DNA of 64,000 nucleotides from DATJCV01 sp963707665 (GTDB taxonomy: Bacteria; Pseudomonadota; Gammaproteobacteria; Burkholderiales; Burkholderiaceae_D), in contig CAVPQU010000007.1 in assembly GCA_963707665.1 (NCBI GenBank), positions 124,001-188,000 of the forward strand, written 5' to 3'. Of the stretch, positions 57,427 through 64,000 are shown piece after piece (the stretch's first letter is position 1; every line of letters begins with the position of its first letter). The position numbers and the translations under genes were made by a program. Under the pieces are notes generated by a model, which had not been told where the DNA came from, did not search any database, and saw nothing but the letters and a program-made list of their open reading frames with translations.

Positions 57427-57946
57427 TCATGTCGGTTTCCTGCCCCAGCTGCCGTAGGGGCCGTAGGCGTAGGTGGGCGGCTTCAGGACATCGGCGACGA
57501 TCTCGGCATTCAGCGCGGTTTCAAACGCCAGGCAGCGCGCGCGTTGCTTGCTGCCGACGATGCCCATGTACCAGGCGGTGACGATGATGCGCGGCAACGG
57601 CGCCAGCGGCGATTTCTCGGCTGTCCAGCAGCTTTTGCAATTGCATTGGATCGGTCTTGCGTTCGTTGATCAGCGTCAGCAGCGCCTGCGCCGCCGCCGG
57701 GAAGCCGGGATCGTCGGCCTTGAGGGCGTCGTACAGGCGCTTGGCCTGCGCATTGTCGAGCGACTGGCGACCGGCGAGGATGGCCGACAACGCCAGGAAG
57801 GCCCCCTGGTCGGTATCGGCCACCGGTTGCGCCAGCGCCCAAGGGATCAATGAGGCGGTGTAGGCCGTCAGCAATCCCGCCAGCAAGAGCCGCCTCGTCG
57901 GGTCGGGCGGACCGAGGTCTTTCCCTGCTTTACTCGGATGATGCAT
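57427..57946 (-). CDS. Small (gamma) subunit of FAD sugar dehydrogenase with Tat-type signal (one frameshift)
   Basis: A twin-arginine-like signal (DPTRRLLLAGLLTAYTASLIPWALA) is followed by a helical domain of the gluconate/sorbitol dehydrogenase small-subunit type. The C-terminal part (IVTAWYMGIVGSKQRARCLAF and ending PPTYAYGPYGSWGRKPT) is in another frame after an indel near 57600. In related systems this subunit escorts the folded flavoprotein through the Tat pathway. It is first in the three-gene operon. Confidence 0.85.
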
Positions 57947-58150
57947 AGCGAGTACCTGTCACAGTGCTTGCAATCAAGGTCGCCGAAATAGGCAAACAAG
58001 GCGACTCTCCTGTCCTTTTGATCCTGCTCCCTGAAACGCTATTCGTCTACTTGAGTTTCATCCAATGCTTGCCGATGGCAGGGCATCGATGATTTTCCGC
58101 GTCATGGACGGCCGACCAAATTCATTCCACCAGCGCACCCGCGCTAAGCC

Positions 58151-58780
58151 TTAAAGCAATTTGCAGGCTTCATCGAAATCAAGGCGCGGGCTGCGCGGGA
58201 ACAGCTTGGCTGGATCGCCATAGCCAAGATTGCACAAGAAGTTGGTTTTGATATGGCTGTCGGGGAAATACTCGTATTCGAAGTTTGACCGCTGCTCGCT
58301 GGGGAAAAATTCATGGTCGACTTTGGCTTGATCGAAACCCGACATCGGTCCGCAATCCAGTCCCAAGGCACGCGCCGCGACGATGAAATAGGCACCTTGC
58401 AGAGAGCTATTGCGGCGTGCCGTGACCTCGGCCAATTCTGGTGTGTTGGCGAACCACGAGCGCGCGTCTGCATGCGGAAATAGTTTTGGCAGTTGTTCGT
58501 AGAACCTGCCGTCGTAGCCAATAATCGCTGTGACCGGCGCGGCCATGGTTTTATCAACATTGCCCGGTGCAAGTGCCGGCAACAAGCGCTGTTTCGCTTC
58601 CGGCGTGCGCAGGAAAAGAATGCGTGCCGGACAGCAATTGGCGCTGGTCGGCCCCCACTTCATGATCTCGTAAATCTGCTTCAGGATATCGTCGCTTACC
58701 GGCTTGCCTGACCACTCAGTATAGGTCCGTGCATTACGAAACAACAGGTCGAGGCCTTCTTGGTTGAGTTGCTTGTTCAA
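58151..58780 (-). CDS. rutE: RutE-like malonic semialdehyde reductase (nitroreductase family)
   Basis: 209 residues close to E. coli RutE in pattern: KWGPTSANCCPARILFLRT, APVTAIIGYDGRFYEQLPKLFPHADARSWF, RNSSLQGAYFIVAARALGLDCGPMSGFD and PRLDFDEACKLL. FMN-dependent reductase of the nitroreductase family. The other rut genes are not in the window, so it may serve generally to reduce semialdehydes or quinones. It precedes the porin gene by 11 bp in transcription order after the porin. Confidence 0.85.
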   Translation of the reverse strand: MNKQLNQEGLDLLFRNARTYTEWSGKPVSDDILKQIYEIMKWGPTSANCCPARILFLRTPEAKQRLLPALAPGNVDKTMAAPVTAIIGYDGRFYEQLPKLFPHADARSWFANTPELAEVTARRNSSLQGAYFIVAARALGLDCGPMSGFDQAKVDHEFFPSEQRSNFEYEYFPDSHIKTNFLCNLGYGDPAKLFPRSPRLDFDEACKLL

Positions 58781-58791
58781 AGTTGATCTCC

Positions 58792-59964
58792 TTAAAAACT
58801 ATGGCGTACGCCGATCATCAGGACTGACTGATTGCGACCGGAAGAAGGCGTGCCGCTTTGCGAATCACCGACCACCGCCACCGCGTTGACCGGGTTGCCG
58901 GTGCCCGCCGCGCCCAGCGTCTGGCCCTTGGCGATCTGCCAGGCTTCCAGTACGTAAAACGCGGTGCGCTTGGATAGCGAATAGGTTTGTTCGAACGAAA
59001 TTTGCTGGTAGCGCGCCGGGTCGGTAATGCCGTTGGCGGCATTTTCCCGGGTATAGCTGTAACCGGCGCTGACGAACAGGGCGGGATAAAGCTGATAAGT
59101 CGCGACCAGGCCGGCGGTATTGAAGACCGCGGTGTTGGCGAACAGCGAGCTGCTCTTCGGCCGATACGCGACATTGGTGGCGTTGACGCCGAGCGTCAGC
59201 TTGCCGGCCGTATAGCGCGCCGCCGCACCGAGGTATTGCACCGAGTCGGCCGACAGATAACCTTGGTTGACCGGCGAGATCGTGAAGCTGCCCGAGGCGT
59301 TTGGATCAAACACGCCGGGGGTATTGCCGTTTTTCAATCGTAAGTAACCGAGCGCGAAATTCCAGGCGTTGACATCGTATTTGAACGCGGCGCTGACGGA
59401 ATTTCCGCTTGAGGTCTGGCCGGCGACTTCGCCGAATCCATACATAACGCCGACTTGCGCTCCCGACCACAGCGGCGAGGTATAGCTCACTGAATTCTTG
59501 GCGCGGATCGTGGTGTCGAGTCCGTCGATGTCGCCCGGATGCGCGCCGGTGGCGCCGGTCAGCGCGGCGACCGGGCCGATCGGCCCGATGAACAGGTAAT
59601 ACGGCGTGTACTGGCGGCCGGCGGTCAGCGTGCCGTAGCGGGTATTGGCGAGGCCGACGTAGGCCTGGCGATTGAACAGGGTGTTGGCGGAACTCATGGC
59701 ACCGGTGTCGGCCTCGAAGCCGTTTTCCAGCACGAACAGCGCTTGCGAACCGCCGCCCAAGTCTTCAGTACCCTTGAAGCCGAGCCGGCTGGCGGCAAGA
59801 TTGCCGCTGCGCATGTAGGTGTTGGACGCTCCGCCTTGATTGCTGGAATGCACCAGCGCCAGATCGACCACGCCATATATCGTCAGGTTGGTTTGTGCCG
59901 CCGCCTGGCCGGAGATGCCGGCCGCCGCCGCTGCCACCAGCAGAAAACCGCTTTTCAGAGTCAT
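58792..59964 (-). CDS. Gram-negative general porin
   Basis: 390 residues. The signal peptide ends at GQAAAQTNLTIYGVVDLAL, the typical start of betaproteobacterial OmpC-like porins. Porin repeats of amphipathic strands follow, with GSRLGFKGTEDLGGGSQALFVLE-like segments (ASRLGFKGTEDLG, NRQAYVGLANTRYGTLTAGRQ). It ends in Phe (LMIGVRHSF), needed for outer-membrane insertion. Forms a trimeric diffusion pore. Just upstream of rutE on the same strand. Confidence 0.92.
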   Translation of the reverse strand: MTLKSGFLLVAAAAAGISGQAAAQTNLTIYGVVDLALVHSSNQGGASNTYMRSGNLAASRLGFKGTEDLGGGSQALFVLENGFEADTGAMSSANTLFNRQAYVGLANTRYGTLTAGRQYTPYYLFIGPIGPVAALTGATGAHPGDIDGLDTTIRAKNSVSYTSPLWSGAQVGVMYGFGEVAGQTSSGNSVSAAFKYDVNAWNFALGYLRLKNGNTPGVFDPNASGSFTISPVNQGYLSADSVQYLGAAARYTAGKLTLGVNATNVAYRPKSSSLFANTAVFNTAGLVATYQLYPALFVSAGYSYTRENAANGITDPARYQQISFEQTYSLSKRTAFYVLEAWQIAKGQTLGAAGTGNPVNAVAVVGDSQSGTPSSGRNQSVLMIGVRHSF

Positions 59965-60078
59965 TTCAGGTTCCTCCTGGTTGGCACGGCAAAGCTGCTG
60001 CGGCTTGTTTTGGCGGACCGGCGGTGTGCCTTTCAGCGCGCAAACGGCGGTCATTCACGACATGAGCCGGCCGCCAGC

Positions 60079-60420
60079 TCAGGCGGTGTTGGCGGAATAG
60101 GCATCCATCACCCGCGCCGAATAGATCAGCGTGGCGCCGGCATTGACGGCGACCGCGACGCCCAGCACTTCCATGATCTCTTCGCGGGTAGCGCCCTGCT
60201 TGACCGCGGCATCGGTATGGACGGTGATGCAGCCATCGCACTGGCGCGTGACCGCGACTGCCAGCGCAACCAGTTCACGCGTTTTGGCATCGAGTTTCCC
60301 GGTCTTGGCGCCGGCATGCGCGAGCGCCGCATAACCGCGCACGGTATCGGGACTCAGCTTGGCGATCTCGGCAATCCCGGCTGTCACTTGTTTCCGGTAT
60401 TCATTCCAGTCGAGCATCAT
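60079..60420 (-). CDS. Carboxymuconolactone decarboxylase/AhpD-like protein
   Basis: 113 residues. The family core is LDAKTRELVALAVAVTRQCDGCITVHTDAAVKQGATREEIMEVLGVAV, with the redox CxxC (CDGC) followed by His. These small proteins act as alkylhydroperoxidases or disulfide reductants. Start ATG 60420 or the next Met. It lies upstream of the porin on the same strand, with 114 bp between. Confidence 0.9.
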   Translation of the reverse strand: MMLDWNEYRKQVTAGIAEIAKLSPDTVRGYAALAHAGAKTGKLDAKTRELVALAVAVTRQCDGCITVHTDAAVKQGATREEIMEVLGVAVAVNAGATLIYSARVMDAYSANTA

Positions 60421-60462
60421 GTGAATTCTCCAATCGCGTTCAGGTGTGTACCCATGGCATCC

Positions 60463-60796
60463 TTATTGCGACGGCCGAATCACGCCCTTCCAGCGCCGGA
60501 ATTGCCTGGATACGAAGTCGGTGAGGTTCGCGAAGACCATGCCTAAGCCGTAATCCTCGACATGGGTCACGGTATTGCCGGTTTGCGATTCCGCTCAAGT
60601 GGCCATGTAGAGGTCGGGGCCGAGCTCGGTCATTTCGCTGTCGAACCTGTTGAGCGTGTTTTTGGGATAGCCGGCATCCGCTCGCCACCACCCTGACTTC
60701 CAGATGCCGGGAATCGATAAAATGCAATTCGTAGATGGCCTGCGGGCCGAAATCGAACACGAATCTGTGGCCAATCACTTGAACCTTGCCGCTCAT
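60463..60796 (-). pseudogene. MoaF C-terminal-domain-like protein, broken
   Basis: Starts SGKVQVIGHRFVFDFGPQAIYELHFIDS. After a frameshift near 60680 it continues as DAGYPKNTLNRFDSEMTELGPDLYMAT, hits TGA at about 60598 in a place where the family has Trp (TGG), and then reads on as AESQTGNTVTHVEDYGLGMVFANLTDF to TAA 60463. The lipocalin-like MoaF C-terminal family is the best fit. It carries one frameshift plus one nonsense base, so it is a pseudogene or poorly sequenced. Confidence 0.55.
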
Positions 60797-61019
60797 CGCC
60801 GTTTCCCATAGCTTGATCGACCCGCGGCACATCCTGGCGGATGAAGCACCCGTCGCTTCCAAGGCCGGAAGTGCGTGCACCCATCCACCGGGCAACGTAT
60901 CGAGCGCCCTCTTCAAGGTTGACGCGGGTTGCCGTCCGGCCAGTTAGCGCTGTCGAGTCGAGCTTTTAATTTGGCGGTGTTTGCCGTTGGCGGGTTTGAT
61001 ATGGCTCAAGCACGCTTGC

Positions 61020-61945
61020 TTACGGATAGCGCACCGGCTTGCCGGGAGGATCGGGCAGTGGAATGAATTCGGTCTCCTGTGGCACCTTCGGAAAACGCTG
61101 GTCGCGCCAGTCCTGCTTGGCCTGTTCGATGCGCTCGGCCGAACTAGAAACGAAGTTCCAGGTGAGATAGCGCGGCCCGTCCATTGGTTCGCCGCCCAGC
61201 AGCATGAGCCGCGCCGGAGCAGCGCCGGCGCTGGCCAGCGTCACACGCTGGCCCGGCTTCAGCACCAGCAGCTGGCCGGCCTCGAACACGCCGTCCGCAC
61301 CGAGGTCCAGCCGGCCTGCGACCACATACAGCGCCCGTTCCGCATACTCGGCGGGAATTTCCAGGCGCGCGCCGGGCTGCAGCTCCACGTCGGCGTAGAA
61401 CATCGGCGACAGGGTCGGCACCGGCGAGCGGCGCCCGAACAGGCTGCCGGCGATGATGCGCGCCGTCACTCCTTCGCCTTCTTCCACCGGCAGGTCGGCC
61501 ATGCCGGTGTGCAGAAAGGCGGGCTCGCTTTCTTCGTGCACGCGCGGCAGTGCCACCCAGCATTGCAGGCCGGACAGCGAGGATTGCTGTCGCCGCAGCT
61601 CCCGCGCGGTGCGTTCGGAATGGACGATGCCGCATCCCGCCGTCATCCAGTTGACGTCGCCGGGGCGGATCGGCTGCACGCTGCCGAGGCTGTCGCGATG
61701 CAGGATTTCGCCGGAAAACAGGTAGGTTACGGTGGCCAGGCCGATGTGCGGATGCGGCCGTACGTCCAGGCCCTGGCCGGGGCGAAGAGATGCGGCCCCA
61801 TCTGGTCGAGAAACACGAACGGCCCCACCATGCGCCGCTGGCGCGACGGCAGCGCGCGCCGCACCTCGAAGCCATCGCCAAGGTCATGCGTGCGCGGCAC
61901 CACCACGACTTCGAGGGCGCTGTCCGATGGCAAGCTGTCTTGCAT
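61020..61945 (-). CDS. Pirin-family protein (one frameshift)
   Basis: Bicupin protein of about 308 residues. Conserved parts are FEVRRALPSRQRRMVGPFVFLDQMGP, DVRPHPHIGLATVTYLFSGEILHRDSLG (metal-binding His residues), IRPGDVNWMTAGCGIVHSER and the C-terminal cupin ending GPRYLTWNFVSSS. One base appears to be missing near 61775 (ccccggccagg). Some pirins have quercetinase activity; here the substrate is unknown. Repeat copy E lies about 120 bp upstream, on the same strand. Confidence 0.88.
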
Positions 61946-62065
61946 GCTGGTCCTTTCCTGATTGGCTGATGGCGGCGCAACTGCGGCGACACGCGCCGTC
62001 GCAAGCCTGAATTTTGCGCCTTATTTCAGAGCCGCTCGTCATGCCTTCGAGCTTCCCGGCGTAGG

Positions 62066-62128
62066 AACATACTCCCGCTTTAGGCCTGCTATCTCGGGCA
62101 ATAAATGGCCATTAAGCCAACATACTCC
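62066..62128 (-). repeat. Dispersed two-half-site element, copy E
   Basis: On the minus strand GGAGTATGTTGG begins at 62128 and GGAGTATGTT at 62075, 53 bp apart, with GGCCAT and TGCCCGAGAT between. It lies in the gap between doxX and pirin and points toward pirin. Confidence 0.75.
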
Positions 62129-62158
62129 CGTCGCTTAGCTGAGGCGCACAGCTTGTTT

Positions 62159-62557
62159 CTAGCTGAGTCGCGGCTCGGTGGCAGTTTCGCGGTCGACGCT
62201 CGGTGATCCGGCGCCAAATTTCACGACCATGAGCAGGCCGCCGGCCATCGACAGATTTTTCATGAAATTGATCATCTGCATCTGGTCGGCAAAATTGGTG
62301 TGCGCGATCAGCGCCGATCCGATGGAAAACAGCGCCAGGATGGCCGCCACCCAGCGCGCCTGGAAGCCGAACAGCAAAGCCAGGCCGCCGCCTAGTTCGA
62401 TCAAAATCACCAGTGGCGTCAGCAGGCTGGGCAGCGGCAGGCCTATCGAGGCAAAGTAGCCTTGGGTGGCGGCATAGCCGGTGAGTTTGCCAAAGCCGGA
62501 GATGATGAAAATCTGCGCCATCAACAGCCGGGCAGCGATGCTCAGAAACTTATCCAT
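62159..62557 (-). CDS. DoxX-family membrane protein
   Basis: 132 residues and four helices: LLMAQIFIISGFGKLTGY, LLTPLVILIELGGGLALLFGF, WVAAILALFSIGSALIAHTNF and FMKNLSMAGGLLMVVKFG. This is the standard DoxX pattern. Family members are linked to thiosulfate or redox stress functions, but the role here is open. Often found beside pirin and WrbA, as here. Confidence 0.9.
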   Translation of the reverse strand: MDKFLSIAARLLMAQIFIISGFGKLTGYAATQGYFASIGLPLPSLLTPLVILIELGGGLALLFGFQARWVAAILALFSIGSALIAHTNFADQMQMINFMKNLSMAGGLLMVVKFGAGSPSVDRETATEPRLS

Positions 62558-62704
62558 GATGCCTCCTTGTGAGTAAGAGCGGAGAAATCGAAAAATGCGT
62601 CATCCAAGGATAATGTATCTGCATTCGCAGCGCTTCTATTCCACCACGGCAAGGGCAATTTGACATGAAACGAAGGACGTTCCGTGCTGCCTTGCCCGCC
62701 GATC

Positions 62705-63325
62705 TTATTTCGCCGCCTGCTTGCGGGCGATCTGCGCCACATGGCGGCCCTGGAAGCGCGCCATCGCCAGCTCGTTCTCGCTCGGCAGGCGCGAACCGTC
62801 GCCGCCGGTGATGGTGGTGGCGCCGTACGGGCTGCCGCCCGATATTTCGCCCATTGTCATTTGCCGCGCCTCGGAGTAGGGCAGGCCGACCACGATCATG
62901 CCCTGATGCAGCAGCGTTGTATGAAAACTCGTCAAGGTGGTTTCCTGGCCACCATGCTGGGTGGCGGTGCTGGTGAACACGCTGCCGACCTTGCCGATCA
63001 AGGCGCCGCTCAGCCACAGGCCGCCGGTCTGGTCAAGGAAATTGCGCATTTGCCCGCACATGTTGCCGAAGCGCGTGGGCGTGCCGAAAATGATGGCGTC
63101 GGCATCGGCCAAATGTTCCGGCGTCGCCACCGGCACGTGGGCGAACGCCTGCCGTGCCGCTTTGGCACCGGATTTTTCCAGCACGTCATCGGGTACCAGC
63201 TCGGGCACTTGCAGCAGCGTGACCTGCACTCCTTCCACCTCGCGCGCGCCGGCGGCGATCGCTTCGGCCATCCTGTAGACGTGTCCGTGGGAACTGTAGA
63301 AAACCACCTGTACATTAGTTGCCAT
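62705..63325 (-). CDS. wrbA: NAD(P)H:quinone oxidoreductase, WrbA type
   Basis: 206 residues, flavodoxin-like. FMN-binding YSSHGHVYRMAEAIAAG, GTPTRFGNMCGQMRNFLDQTG, and the WrbA-specific GGGQET-like segment TQHGGQETTLTSFHTTLLHQGM are present. It reduces quinones by two electrons, protecting against oxidative stress. Same strand as doxX and pirin. Confidence 0.93.
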   Translation of the reverse strand: MATNVQVVFYSSHGHVYRMAEAIAAGAREVEGVQVTLLQVPELVPDDVLEKSGAKAARQAFAHVPVATPEHLADADAIIFGTPTRFGNMCGQMRNFLDQTGGLWLSGALIGKVGSVFTSTATQHGGQETTLTSFHTTLLHQGMIVVGLPYSEARQMTMGEISGGSPYGATTITGGDGSRLPSENELAMARFQGRHVAQIARKQAAK

Positions 63326-63582
63326 GCCATCTCCGATATGAATGAGGGAACGGGAATTTCCGGGAATCGATCCGTCGCGCTTGCCGGCCGTTGCAGCCAG
63401 CCGTCGCGCGACGACGCAAGGCCATTGTAGGGAGTTGCGGCCGGGAGCGGGGAGCGCAATATTTCGATGTTGAGCATCGATATTTTCGAGGCTTGGCCGG
63501 ATCGGCAGTGCGATCGGCGCTCATGGATCGCTGCTAGAATCAATTGCTGCCGGCGGCCAGCTGTCCGCCGGCGCATACCCAC

Positions 63583-64000
63583 ATGAGCATACTTTTCCAT
63601 CTGATCGAGCAATACGGCCTCGCGCTGGTTTTCCTCAATGTCCTGTTCGAGCAAGCGGGCGCGCCGATTCCCGCTTATCCGACCTTGGTCATCACCGGCG
63701 CCCTGGCCGCCCACGGCGACTATTCTGTGGCGGCGCTGCTGCTGACCGCGGTGGGCGCGGCGCTGCTTGCCGATCTCGGCTGGTATCTGACGGGGCGGCG
63801 CTATGGCAGGAAAGTGCTGACGACGCTGTGCCGGATCTCGCTGTCACCGGATTCCTGCGTGCGCCAGACCGAATCGATCTATGCGCGCTGGGGTGCGCCC
63901 TCGCTGATGATCGCCAAATTCATTCCCGGCTTTGCCTCGGTCGCCAGCGCGCTGGCCGGCACGCTCGGCACGCGGCGCGCCAGCTTCATCTTCTTCGACG
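63583..64000 (+). CDS. DedA-family membrane protein (3' end beyond window)
   Basis: The first 139 residues are present. ATG 63583 starts SILFHLIEQYGLALVFLNVLFEQAGAPIPAYPTL. A DedA/SNARE-associated region follows: GALLADLGWYLTGRRYGRKV-like sequence and FIPGFASVASALAG. The family (lipid transporters/undecaprenyl phosphate flippases and relatives) usually has about 200 residues or, with a C-terminal rhodanese, more. The rest is outside the window. Confidence 0.88.
   Translation, partial: MSILFHLIEQYGLALVFLNVLFEQAGAPIPAYPTLVITGALAAHGDYSVAALLLTAVGAALLADLGWYLTGRRYGRKVLTTLCRISLSPDSCVRQTESIYARWGAPSLMIAKFIPGFASVASALAGTLGTRRASFIFFD

Overview
The window looks like the chromosomal replication-origin region of a betaproteobacterium, most likely Burkholderiales and close to Oxalobacteraceae. 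This is inferred from the order mnmE-yidC-yidD-rnpA-rpmH // dnaA-dnaN-gyrB, from GC-rich coding sequence, and from family-level resemblance of neighbours such as the three-gene FAD sugar dehydrogenase, the Gram-negative porin and the fabA-fabB pair. Genus was not determined.

Layout. 0-4.2 kb: end of a GntR-type regulator, a Rep/UvrD helicase and a diguanylate cyclase. 4.3-6.7 kb: a periplasmic solute-binding protein paired with a CHASE-GGDEF cyclase. 6.9-10.7 kb: a CsoR/FrmR-type repressor, a CAP-domain lipoprotein and an alkylation-repair cluster (O6-methylguanine methyltransferase, 2OG-Fe(II) oxygenase, AlkB). 10.8-20.4 kb: the origin block. 20.6-24.7 kb: an IS30-family element, a BCCT transporter, another IS30-like end and an AT-rich stretch with gene debris. 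24.7-34.7 kb: a galactose operon of galT, a degenerate M24 peptidase-like gene, galK, GH2, GH1-like, glycosyltransferase, UDP-galactopyranose-mutase-like flavoprotein and galE. 34.8-43.8 kb: a small membrane protein, two ferritin-like proteins, a lone cytochrome oxidase subunit I with a DUF2244 protein, a GH1-RmlD fusion and a membrane protein. A truncated IS3 OrfA follows. 44.6-46.3 kb: fabA-fabB. 47-51.6 kb: NarL-type regulator, receiver-only protein, CHASE3 histidine kinase, then five small envelope/stress genes. 51.9-58 kb: Mut7-C protein, PhnA/YjdM, ArfB, DUF1810 and the sugar dehydrogenase. 58-64 kb: RutE-like nitroreductase, porin, AhpD-like protein, broken MoaF-like gene, pirin, DoxX, WrbA and the start of a DedA protein.

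How parts may work together. Leloir enzymes (GalT, GalK, GalE), two kinds of glycosidase, a glycosyltransferase and a mutase-like flavoprotein in one direction, with ATGA overlaps, suggest a unit that makes or remodels a galactose-containing glycan and recycles its sugar. The flanking ferritin-like proteins, lone oxidase subunit and second GH1 protein look like accessory stress functions on the same IS-bounded segment.

Two general points. First, many conserved genes, including essential gyrB, carry single-base indels, mostly +1. That is better explained by consensus errors than by decay, so most of these genes are annotated as continuous. Second, a previously unrecognised-looking element occurs five times between genes (349, 7341 minus, 46475, 46799, 62128 minus). 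It has two GGAGTAT-type half-sites exactly 53 bp apart and a conserved CGA-centred core. This is the most unusual signal in the window.
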